DNA from: JBFYKJ01 sp041306005
GTDB taxonomy: Archaea > Altiarchaeota > Altiarchaeia > JAFGQM01
Reading direction: 5' to 3'
Assembly: GCA_041306005.1 (NCBI GenBank)
Contig: JBFYKJ010000085.1
Span: forward strand, 1-21,917
Length of the DNA: 21,917 nucleotides
Below the pieces are notes generated by a model. That model was not told the DNA's origin, made no database searches, and was given only the letters and a program-made list of their open reading frames with translations. Positions 9,901-13,960 of this stretch are shown piece by piece. Each line of letters starts with the position of its first letter. Position 1 is the stretch's first letter. The translations under genes and the position numbers were made by a program.

Positions 9901-10687
9901 CGTAGTTGTCGTAATCGGTCCTGATGTTGAACATGCGGACATCGGAGGCGTTGCGGATAAGCAGCCCTATGCCTGCCGCGGGGCCAAACGGCGTGAAGCG
10001 GCTTATATTGAGGCGGTTAAAGAGGAGATGGTCCCCGTTCTCCGCCACTATGCCGTAAAGGTCATCTGCGATGTTGTCATCGGCGGTCATGTTCATGTTG
10101 TTTATGGTCAGGTTGTCCACGCCAATGGCGTACACCTGCCTGCTGAAATTGGCTATTGTGCCCCTCCTGACAGTCAGGTTGTGGTGCCCGTTGGAGTATA
10201 CCCCATAGTCGGCCGAACCGCCGTCCCCGGTGATGGTATGGAGTGCCAGATTTATATCGACGTCGTCAGCGGTCACTGTGAAGCACGTAGTGGCCCGGCC
10301 GAGGATGTTTGCGGTCAGGCGGTATGTGCCGGCAGTGTTGAGCACCTGGCACGTGCTTATGTCGCCGGGGGTGGAAAGGGTGCCACTCCCGCCCGGCGCG
10401 CCGACGGGCGGGGCCGGGCCGGCGAAGGTCCCGGAGGCCGGGGTCCCGGAGTCCTCCTCGGTGACATTGCCATAAAGGAGCTCGAATATCTCCTCGTCGG
10501 TCAGGCCGCCTGAGGAAGCTGCGCCGGTCGGGCCGGCCGCGGAGGCTGCGCCGGTAGAAGGCGGATGGAATGCGGGTGCAAACATGCATATGGCGCCGGC
10601 AGCCAGCAATGCCGCAAGGGCTATGCACACGATGAGACAAGCTGGAGTGGCAACCCTCTTGGGAGGCCTAACAGTCCTTCGGGACAT
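968..10687 (-). CDS. Giant (3239 aa) modular beta-helix cell-surface protein, anchored at both ends
   Basis: This is a probable adhesin or surface-layer-associated glycoprotein. Residues 1-15 are basic and about 16-38 are hydrophobic (signal or anchor). Next comes a short linker containing GPTGAAS and DEEIFELLYG (about residue 62). A first beta-helix (about 110-440) opens with TCQVLNTAGTYRLTANILG. Looser strand-rich sequence (about 520-1165) follows. Four Cys-containing head modules (C..SPGVCV.GNCSCIT-ALA and CNGSAIDG) start near 1168, 1696, 2031 and 2301. Each leads into a stem of NNT/GI-rich NosD-type rungs that closes with a cap (CFNGLDI.DSDSN.GDNNTCDT..W). After caps 1 and 4 there is a DUF11-like domain (FTINVTNLGIIPVNVSIDD). 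Residues about 2838-3103 are Cys-rich, with thrombospondin-like WSPC..GLQSRVC motifs and CTSDACTGGACVHNP repeats. An Ig-like domain (about 3108-3195), a membrane helix (about 3207-3231) and the tail KRRKKGEEEFEKV end it. Sequons are extremely dense. Dual anchoring assumes the N-terminal segment is not cleaved. The ligand is unknown. Confidence 0.93.
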   Translation of the reverse strand: MSRRTVRPPKRVATPACLIVCIALAALLAAGAICMFAPAFHPPSTGAASAAGPTGAASSGGLTDEEIFELLYGNVTEEDSGTPASGTFAGPAPPVGAPGGSGTLSTPGDISTCQVLNTAGTYRLTANILGRATTCFTVTADDVDINLALHTITGDGGSADYGVYSNGHHNLTVRRGTIANFSRQVYAIGVDNLTINNMNMTADDNIADDLYGIVAENGDHLLFNRLNISRFTPFGPAAGIGLLIRNASDVRMFNIRTDYDNYGAFATAEAYGIYLSLVSECVLVGHTADFCDTSLFVGNSSNCTISEVATSSSSAGLAIYNCNNLTVSNVTSNSQYVDGVLITDSSENNLTNITATSCVYGVRLVSSTNNTLTDIAASSSSSYDLLIGAGSNRNLFVDSSFGKFSVDNAIPYFKDTGQGEIRFLEAVSGTGTHLKDGNANAIINLSDNLASVRSDLASGFDKSANITLYGTPGSGLSNPAMLKDGYTCTDCHNFTSLTAETVIFNVTGFTNYTLGEASIECNPPVSGNWTIANGTHVVCDHENITVDGDIYVKNLSSLTLIHSNLTIKNNYSTQFSQAHTLEVTLNSSLIVNDSRIAVNESTGTAVRIWGYSFANVTDSNLTSLNDLGLYGYSVNIISNSTARNLLVSEHSHNNISGVRLAGVFAAYEHARSMVKNAVAAGFGVEDYANSTFINCTGSVTVQESADNLIINHTTLGTQDITLFGNVVNSSTRVYNSTLIRLLVLSVNRYANSTVRDLNKTLTPYGYVDDPEYNFTLALYNTSIGYSEFRISQNADCNITNSTCDWVHLGSVAGGSENATLSAYHSNLSNLYLYSNDDMRMNITGLWALTYYPHYLLKSSNSEYMLNATDTHLGYIQYLLAGTSYTNINNASFNGEVKCGGTAVVVINNSRGSATPGKTPGGTQGYLDIIGNAQVMIRNLSMSGSATTEIDGHVGGCPNVTISNSTITPTFKVNEFYDAVGACTTLVDIRDTHLNGGSGIAAKANVTFSNTTIATLTLNGIMHNAPSPIINFTTPLSTIATQLTVGGGWPVIYGYVDMPSTLNYDALRTNTTNLTRYYPVLVYNRTGGLVDAADLKVYNASNHVLVYDGETVDGLENPGVTYYYNRTFIPTLYQSFSVNASWNPSVGGLFGILNDTPIILEEPPLPPTCYTKTSPGVCVVGNNCSCITDALANKTDCYAKVVMNESVIDHATGCANFSIDDMTLDCNGSAIDGTGAANSYGTEAVSLENITLENCVLTNWTRGMSFTGVNGSRVRNNTVAGCTQGIFLTLNSVNNTVAGNNVSDNEQHGIGAYSGSVNNTVQRNTLIGNGATGMHFNNSGGNAIMYNNLTGNNISISIEDGSPYNDIYANRIRESDNYGIVLAGSRNTLYSNYFEGNDVFGIFATGGSHHNLISGNSMSGSQVAIWFADSSQNNITTNNITYNSRGITLNTSAYNLIAHNRFINQTVRAITIYLNAHNNTIDNNTMQNAQYGILFHLNATNNTLTNNNITHNSLRGVELMSAATVHDNNITSNFICYNGNYTGYDIKDTGSNPGDENWCDATYRWNDTGALGCTYKCTIINITKSVNDTDTFPGRILNFTINVTNLGIIPVNVSIDDLNGFSAVKTNLPPGATWNLTYLNTTGCFDINNTVNASGRGPAFIYLANASSEEVSVTACGDGVCNCGEDSDTCLADCPRCYTVASPGVCVVPGNCSCITEALANYTDCYAKVIMNESVIDYLGLVCVNFSLDDTTLDCNGSAIDGPGGLLSRGINATGLENITVENCAVNNWSRGIYLDVNASLVRNNTATNNTYGIFVEGTGNNVSGNRANVDAYGIYLDYAYDSTVANNTACYDDFGISVARSSHDNITDNMVCDSTLSVGISLSECSYLRVLRNDVHGDWSEGMDIGECDNSTVAYNNVSSNEYGIVVNSGSANITIANNTASNNTYDGIGFYASSSGNMVYNNTVEFNGVGVNFTSVATSGNTLVLNRVCFNTLDIQDADSNTGDNNTCDTTEHWNDTGTVGCTDPCTPRCYSWDGAGICVAPGNCSCITEALADSAHCYTKVVMNESVITEPKTWCANFSIGDMALDCNGSAIDGLDAAHSIGILAESLENISVENCIVTDWEYGILMNSVNRSLLSNDTVTNCTYGTELRQSSHNAVSGCNFSDNVDHGMLISECVYNNVTDSTMGLNGGESGITVASCHYCLIANSTFADNTGPGLYVIAANNNTLRGNNVAGNTADGVYLDSLSSGNTLDANYVCFNGLDINDSDSNTGDNNTCDTFDNWWDAGELSGCTDYCTPRCYSWDGAGVCETPGNCSCITEALADSAKCYNEVRLNESVENAPDTCAIFGQDDVLLNCSGYAIDGAGTGDGVRADSRSNISVKECNITDWETGVYFYDVSYGNISGNVILDNTDGIYLDSSPYNYIGNNTMGDLGLLIGNSRDGISAHSSDFLTAVGNTIGFASQNGILLDQCDDFYIGDSLIGASGTGIDVDTCANGTIAGCNLTYNGQNMWLGACSGVDIIGNSLTHATSGDGIRAIEAFNSYISLVGNNITDNDNYGIEMATSDGSLLVGNTIVRNGFTGIMIIGPNTTIVSNNVSFNGIFGGQPMEWCGIFIFGVSALGITTDYSNISLNTADNNTYVGILAAVGNDLTVSRNTVSGNAGGIGLLGITGSIVQGNNATYNLMVGIAANETTNSYYDNLACFNGVDMNASDANPGDDNRCDTTLLWDDDGTTNCTLKCTAVNITKTVNDTSAWPNRQLNFTINVTNIGIVAVNVSIDDTNGFGAVKLNLPPGGAWNLTYLNTTGCFDINNTANASAKGPTFTYLDNASSPEVTVTHCGDLVVNCGEACDGNTQSCTTGGYPGTQTCSASCTWNACVTTLYCNDSMINGSEECDNGSAYNGVPCTPPAGGSCVYCSSHCANVTLTGPSPCRCGDSVCNCGETCHTCEDDCGDCYDCSEPWVCDPWSPCVNGLQSRVCGCDCGDKSDCHGDHTTQRSCGECTADSQCSDANPCTSDACTGGACVHNPLTGASCTNGDACAGDTCQNGACVPAVCPPPLNCTATWLCTSWGSCASGYQTRSCTCSCPDNDCAGDRTSRRQCVTPPEPCRLTLRLSPDAPSVGDTLSIEVVDGDGKAVSADLSIIGPDGGLSKAVSPHSVSIDKAGTWQVVASKEGCTGDAEELKISEPSRAEGGILDGIIAAITGQPLVSGFVLLLLFAFLFALLAKRRKKGEEEFEKV
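1380..2167 (-). other. C-terminal cysteine-rich region of the giant surface protein
   Basis: It codes for about 260 residues with Cys every few positions. Recognisable pieces in protein order are: a CDG/CDNG disulfide module; CGDSVCNCGETCHTCEDDC; a thrombospondin-1-like segment (WVCDPWSPCVNGLQSRVC); a pair of CTSDACTGGACVHNP / CAGDTCQNGACVPAVC repeats; and a second thrombospondin-like segment (WLCTSWGSCASGYQTRSC). Similar stalks occur just outside the membrane in other archaeal and myxobacterial surface proteins. Here it sits between the last DUF11-like domain and the membrane-proximal Ig-like domain, which suggests a rigid disulfide-linked stalk. Confidence 0.75.
2168..2587 (-). repeat. Internal repeat: beta-helix cap 4 plus second DUF11-like domain
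   Basis: The cap (NLACFNGVDMNASDANPGDD ... CTLKCT, 2462-2587) is followed by a DUF11-like beta-sandwich (NFTINVTNIGIVAVNVSIDD, then NLTYLNTTGCFDINNT). It ends at the next Cys motif at 2168. This unit is the second copy of the cap-plus-DUF11 unit at 5662-6094 and is highly similar over its whole length. Confidence 0.8.
3593..3922 (-). repeat. Internal repeat: cap 3 joined to head module 4
   Basis: In protein order, the cap (NYVCFNGLDINDSDSNTGDN ... CTDYCT, 3794-3922) runs into the head module (CYSWDGAGVCETPGNCSCIT ... YAIDG, 3593-3787). It is the downstream twin of 4400-4729 at an offset of 807-810 bp. The 38 nt at 3708-3745 and the 29 nt at 3771-3799 are identical to 4518-4555 and 4581-4609. 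This copy has drifted in its second half (VRLNESVENAPDTC). Confidence 0.85.
4400..4729 (-). repeat. Internal repeat: cap 2 joined to head module 3
   Basis: The cap (NRVCFNTLDIQDADSNTGDN ... CTDPCT, 4604-4729) is followed by the head (CYSWDGAGICVAPGNCSCIT ... DCNGSAIDG, 4400-4597). It is the near-identical partner of 3593-3922 at DNA level, which points to a recent segmental duplication of one whole stem cassette of about 270 codons, or to gene conversion between cassettes. Confidence 0.85.
5405..5602 (-). repeat. Internal repeat: head module 2
   Basis: It encodes CYTVASPGVCVVPGNCSCIT ... NESVIDYLGLVCVNFS ... CNGSAIDG, about residues 1696-1761. It has the same six-Cys pattern as the other three heads, with the variable part between NESV and the following Cys. 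It comes after the first DUF11-like domain and a CGDGVCNCGED Cys motif. Confidence 0.85.
5662..6094 (-). repeat. Internal repeat: beta-helix cap 1 plus first DUF11-like domain
   Basis: The cap (NFICYNGNYTGYDIKD ... NPGDENWCD ... CTYKCT, 5957-6094) is followed by a DUF11-like domain (ILNFTINVTNLGIIPVNVSI, then WNLTYLNTTGCFDINNT). It ends at the CGDGVCNCGED motif at 5665. It is the partner of 2168-2587, so the two outer stem cassettes carry a DUF11 domain and the two inner ones lack it. Confidence 0.8.
6992..7186 (-). repeat. Internal repeat: head module 1
   Basis: It encodes CYTKTSPGVCVVGNNCSCIT ... NESVIDHATGCANFSIDD ... CNGSAIDG, about residues 1168-1232. It is the first of the four heads and opens the longest stem, which runs to the cap at 6094. 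It is preceded by a proline-rich spacer (EEPPLPPT) that separates it from the upstream strand-rich region. Confidence 0.85.
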
Positions 10688-10803
10688 GATATGGGTTAAG
10701 GGCTATAAAGATTAAAGGGAGGGGGTATATAAAGGGGCTTTGGGGGGGATATAAGGGGCATTAGGGCGCATGGCGCGGACATGCGCTTTCTTTTAATTGG
10801 CAG
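10688..10803. promoter_or_regulatory. Divergent promoter region between the giant surface gene and the shikimate kinase gene
   Basis: This 116-nt spacer holds several TATA-like elements. The sequence tatataaa (10726-10733) reads TTTATATA on the minus strand, about 42 nt before the giant gene's ATG. A second minus-strand box, CTTTATAG, lies at 10710-10703. For the plus-strand gene, atataagg (10749-10756) lies about 52 nt before its ATG. The TATATA core is palindromic and could serve both directions. No Shine-Dalgarno sequence is visible for either gene. Confidence 0.45.
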
Positions 10804-11772
10804 ATGAGCAATACTAGCATGGCTTCCTCCGCATCCGGGAAAAACGGCGCGCAGGTTTCCGCGACCGCACTGTGCCGCGGTGCCGCGACTATCGTAAACG
10901 CGATAGCCGCCGGCAGGGGCGCCGCCTTCGGGATAGGGCTGTCAACAAAGGTCACCGTCACGTTGGATGAAAAGCCGGGCGTCTCAGCACCCGGTGTTGA
11001 AGACCCTAAACTGGTCGAGCTTTGCGTGAAGAACGTGTTTAAATTGTTCCCCTACAAGTACGGGGCGAGTATCAAGGTTGAATCCGACATCCCGATAGCC
11101 CGCGGGCTCAAAAGTTCCAGCGTCGTGGCGAATGCGGCCGTGTTAGCCGCTTTTGGCGCCCTGGCCAAGAGGCACGGGGAGATAAGGAAGGTCAAGATAG
11201 ACAAGACGCGGAGCGGGCAGCAGCTGGTCGTGGGGGGCAATGAGATCAGGGATGAGACCATATTAGATATAAGCGTCAGGTCGGCGAAGGAGGCTGGGGT
11301 CACGATAACCGGGGCGTTTGACGACGCGTCCGCCGCTTACTTCGGCGGGTTCGTCGTCACTGACAACAAGTCCAACAGGATAATGAGGCGGGGGCAGACC
11401 GAGGATCTGGACGTTGTGGTGTGGGTGCCCGACAAGAGGTCTTACACCAAGGACGTGGATGCGGATGCCGCGAAGGCGTTTGGGAGGGAGGCGGACGCCG
11501 TGTGGAGGCTCGCCCTCGAGGGGGACTTGTACACTGCGATGACGCTGAACGGATTAATCTACTCCGCGGCATTCGGGTACGAAGCCGGGCAGAAGGCGGC
11601 TGCGGAGGCCATGAAGGCCGGGGCGATAGCCGCCGGGCTATCCGGGACCGGGCCGGCTGTCGTCGCCATCGGCAAGGGCGCATCCGAGAGGATAACCGGC
11701 GCGTGGGGCAGGCTCGGCGGCACGGTGATCAAGACCAAGACCAGCTCGCTGAAGGCGTCGGTCATATGCTGA
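10804..11772 (+). CDS. aroK: Archaeal shikimate kinase, GHMP superfamily
   Basis: It phosphorylates shikimate to shikimate 3-phosphate with ATP, the fifth step of aromatic amino acid synthesis, in the cytoplasm. Archaea use this GHMP-fold enzyme, unrelated to bacterial AroK. Signatures are GAATIVNAIAAGRGAAFGIG (about residues 26-45), the ATP-binding loop PIARGLKSSSVVANAAVLA (about 97-115), GVTITGAFDDASAAYFGG (about 165-182), and a glycine-rich C-terminal motif (AAGLSGTGPAVVAIG). At 322 aa it is longer than the usual 280-290. About 15 residues are extra at the N terminus, so an ATG at 10819 is a possible alternative start, and about 20 are extra around 128-150 (KIDKTRSGQQLVVGGNEIRD). No other aro gene is in the window, and it is divergent from the surface gene. 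The function is secure; the exact start is less so. Confidence 0.93.
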   Translation: MSNTSMASSASGKNGAQVSATALCRGAATIVNAIAAGRGAAFGIGLSTKVTVTLDEKPGVSAPGVEDPKLVELCVKNVFKLFPYKYGASIKVESDIPIARGLKSSSVVANAAVLAAFGALAKRHGEIRKVKIDKTRSGQQLVVGGNEIRDETILDISVRSAKEAGVTITGAFDDASAAYFGGFVVTDNKSNRIMRRGQTEDLDVVVWVPDKRSYTKDVDADAAKAFGREADAVWRLALEGDLYTAMTLNGLIYSAAFGYEAGQKAAAEAMKAGAIAAGLSGTGPAVVAIGKGASERITGAWGRLGGTVIKTKTSSLKASVIC

Positions 11773-11953
11773 GCCGTGCAGTTTTAAAACGCCCGGTCTG
11801 CAATAGTGTTCGGCGGCGTATGCTGTTTTGGCGGCGGGTTTTGCGCGTTTCCCTTTTATAGGCTTTTAATGAGGGTTTTTATAGTATTAAACCTAATTTA
11901 ACGGATTTGTCGTTTGTCCGGCAGGTGCGTATTGCCGGGTAGTCCTGATTAAA
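11773..11953 (+). promoter_or_regulatory. Intergenic region: probable T-rich terminator of aroK and promoter of the next gene
   Basis: The stretch is 181 nt long and more A+T-rich than its neighbours, with several T runs (for example in 11861-11880) that could terminate archaeal transcription. TATA-like tttttatag (11876-11884) lies about 75 nt before the next ATG at 11954. No Shine-Dalgarno sequence is seen before that ATG, and no RNA gene was recognised. Confidence 0.35.
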
Positions 11954-13105
11954 ATGGCCGAGAAGAAAGGGGAGACTGCGAAACACCACGTGGAAAGCGA
12001 AGCCAAGAAGCACCACGTGGAAAGCGAGGGCAAGCACCGCGCAGCCCGCAAGCCTGCTGAAAAGGCGCAGTCGCCCGAAGAGGCGAAGAAGAAGCTGATG
12101 ATGGTGATCGCGGTATGCGCGGCCGTCGTGGTAGCCGTGGTCGTGCTGGCCATAGCGCTGTACAGCGGGGCACCCCCGGCAAGCCCGCAGCCCCAGCCGG
12201 TGCAAGACGGCAACAAGCTCTCCAGCCTGCTTTCAGACTCGGTTGACGCATTGTCGGCAATAAAGCACGCGAAGGTGGATGCGACAATCACCATGGATAT
12301 GACAGCGACGACCTTGCAGGGCTCGCAAAGCGCGAAGTCGACCCTCAATGCGGCCGCCCTGTATGACGTCGCCAACAAGAGGATATACCTATCGGCAAAG
12401 AGGAACGACAACGGCGTGGAGGGCGTGACTGACGAGATGTACCTGATAAACAACACGCAGTATGCAAAAATCGCCGTGGGGGAGAAGGTCATATGGGTGA
12501 AGGAGACGTCTCTTGTCGACGCGTGGGGCGCGTTTGACGTGGGCTCGATAACGGGGGCCCTGGGCACGGTAAACGGAAGCGCCGCCGGGACGGAGACTGT
12601 CAACGGCAAGCTTGCAGAGAAGATAAGGATATACCCCGACGTCAGGTCGCTCGTGAGCCAGCTCATGGCCGGGCAGTACGCGCAGATGGCGGCCATGGGA
12701 GCCACCGAGGCGGACATGCAAGAGGTCACGGACATGGTCGTCAAGTCTGTCAAGAGGGTGAATGCTTACATATGGGTGGACAAGGCGACCTCCCTGCCCA
12801 TAAGGCTGGAGGGCGAAGCGCTGGTATCCGTCAACCTCGAGGAGGCGATGGGCATCGCAGGGGCCGGGACGTCTGAGATGCTTATGAAGGTCGTTATAAA
12901 CGCGGATTACGAAGCGGCCGTTGACGTGCGGCTGCCGGCTGAGGCGGCTAACGCCATGGGGATGGAAGAGGCGTACGCGGAGCTCATGGAGCCCTATTGC
13001 GGCAACGGGCTATGCGACGGCAACGAGACCATAGCCGACTGCCCGCCCGACTGCGGGGCGGTGGATGATAGCGATATCGAGAGCGACCTAATAGAACTAA
13101 CATAA
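11954..13105 (+). CDS. Membrane-anchored extracytoplasmic protein, LolA/LppX-like, with C-terminal Cys motif
   Basis: Function is not established. Residues 1-48 form a highly charged cytoplasmic tail with a duplicated KHHVESE segment. Residues 49-70 (LMMVIAVCAAVVVAVVVLAI) are a membrane helix, followed by a Pro/Gln-rich linker (about 72-84) and a domain of about 260 residues outside the cell. Features such as KRIYLSAKRN, YLINNTQYAKIAVGEKVIWV, a long helical segment and VDKATSLPIRLEGEA recall the curved-sheet LolA/LppX/LprG lipoprotein fold; this is inferred by pattern only. It ends with CGNGLCDGNETIADCPPDC (residues 349-367), the same kind of Cys module as in the giant surface protein, and a short acidic tail. 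A paralogue starts 3 nt after its stop, so the two are surely co-transcribed. It could bind lipid or a hydrophobic ligand at the membrane surface. Confidence 0.85.
   Translation: MAEKKGETAKHHVESEAKKHHVESEGKHRAARKPAEKAQSPEEAKKKLMMVIAVCAAVVVAVVVLAIALYSGAPPASPQPQPVQDGNKLSSLLSDSVDALSAIKHAKVDATITMDMTATTLQGSQSAKSTLNAAALYDVANKRIYLSAKRNDNGVEGVTDEMYLINNTQYAKIAVGEKVIWVKETSLVDAWGAFDVGSITGALGTVNGSAAGTETVNGKLAEKIRIYPDVRSLVSQLMAGQYAQMAAMGATEADMQEVTDMVVKSVKRVNAYIWVDKATSLPIRLEGEALVSVNLEEAMGIAGAGTSEMLMKVVINADYEAAVDVRLPAEAANAMGMEEAYAELMEPYCGNGLCDGNETIADCPPDCGAVDDSDIESDLIELT
11984..12027 (+). repeat. In-frame 17-nt direct repeat (histidine-rich KHHVESE)
   Basis: caccacgtggaaagcga occurs at 11984-12000 and 12011-12027, an offset of 27 nt or 9 codons. 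It duplicates HHVESE in the cytoplasmic N-terminal tail. Both copies contain the palindrome CACGTG. Confidence 0.85.
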
Positions 13106-13108
13106 AAA

Positions 13109-13960
13109 ATGCCGGCAAGCATCGAGCGCGGATCCGGAAGCGGGAAGGGCAAGGCGGTAATGCTTTTAGTGATAATCCTGATAGGCGGGCTCACTTTCGC
13201 ACTCCTCTCGGGCAAGCCAAGCCAGGTTGACAGCGCGAGTGACTTGCTGGCACAGGCCGAGATTGCCGTCGGGAAGATAACCTCGGAGAGCTTCACCTTT
13301 GACGGGGCGGTGGAGGCGGACTCGCCGTTCAACTACTTTACCATAGCGACCACCGGCGACGGGAAGATAGACTCGCTGAACAAGAGGATGCACCTCAAGC
13401 TGAACCTGGCAAACCCGCAGGCGCCCAGCGCCCCGGGGCTGTCCATAGAGAGCTACACCGTAAGCGATGTCATCTACACCAACGTCGACGGCACGTGGAT
13501 TAGGTACAACGCCACGCCGGACCTTTGGGGCCAGGCGCACTTCGCGCAGAAGCTGGTATACTTGGCCAAGAAGTTCGACTCCTCGCTGGCAAAGAAAGAG
13601 GTCGTGAACGGCAGGAACACCTTCAAGGTGGCGGTCACGCCGACGATGCAGGAGCTTATGGAGCTTGTCGGCACGATGGACCCGGGGCTCATGAAGCAGT
13701 CGGGGATAGACCTCAGCAACGTGGGCAAGGGCGTCGACAGGGGCGTGAGGTCCATACTGATAACCATCTGGATAGACGAGAGGGAGTACCTGCCGGTAAA
13801 GGCGGATTTCCTGCTTGAGGTCGGCAGCCAGATGCTCAACCCCTCGGGGACCGGAGTCATGCCTGTGGACGTCACGATATCCGTGAGCGTCAACTTTGAC
13901 TTCAAGACCCCGTTCAACGTGGTCCTGCCGGCGGCCGCGAACAGCGCGGTGCCTATCTAA
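13109..13960 (+). CDS. Membrane-anchored extracytoplasmic protein, paralogue of the preceding gene
   Basis: Function unknown. The 283-residue product has a short basic N terminus, a membrane helix at about residues 15-34 (AVMLLVIILIGGLTFALLSG) and an extracytoplasmic domain. Shared architecture with the upstream protein includes KRMHLKLNL, VIYTNVDGTWIRYNA, a long central helix region (TPTMQELMELVGTMDPGLM), IWIDEREYLPVKADF and PFNVVLPAAA near the end. It lacks the charged His-rich tail and the C-terminal Cys motif. The same LolA/LppX-like fold is inferred. It starts 3 nt after the previous stop (TAAaaaATG), which makes translational coupling likely. The pair may act as two related ligand-carrying or sensing domains at the cell surface. 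Confidence 0.85.
   Translation: MPASIERGSGSGKGKAVMLLVIILIGGLTFALLSGKPSQVDSASDLLAQAEIAVGKITSESFTFDGAVEADSPFNYFTIATTGDGKIDSLNKRMHLKLNLANPQAPSAPGLSIESYTVSDVIYTNVDGTWIRYNATPDLWGQAHFAQKLVYLAKKFDSSLAKKEVVNGRNTFKVAVTPTMQELMELVGTMDPGLMKQSGIDLSNVGKGVDRGVRSILITIWIDEREYLPVKADFLLEVGSQMLNPSGTGVMPVDVTISVSVNFDFKTPFNVVLPAAANSAVPI

Noticed and set aside
4385..10513. Several long plus-strand open frames (for example 4385-5068, 5099-5776, 8552-9259, 9830-10513)
   Set aside because: All lie antisense to the giant gene and repeat wherever its Asn/Ser-rich cassettes repeat. They arise from its G+C-rich third positions, and none has recognisable motifs or start signals.
968..10687. Giant frame as an assembly artefact from collapsed repeats
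   Set aside because: The frame stays open over 3239 codons, cassettes have diverged stems, and the ends carry proper signal and anchor segments. Local copy-number error near 3593-4729 cannot be excluded.
11421..11861. Plus-strand open frame overlapping the end of the shikimate kinase
   Set aside because: It is out of frame with a clear GHMP kinase and very Arg/Gly-rich; no independent evidence.
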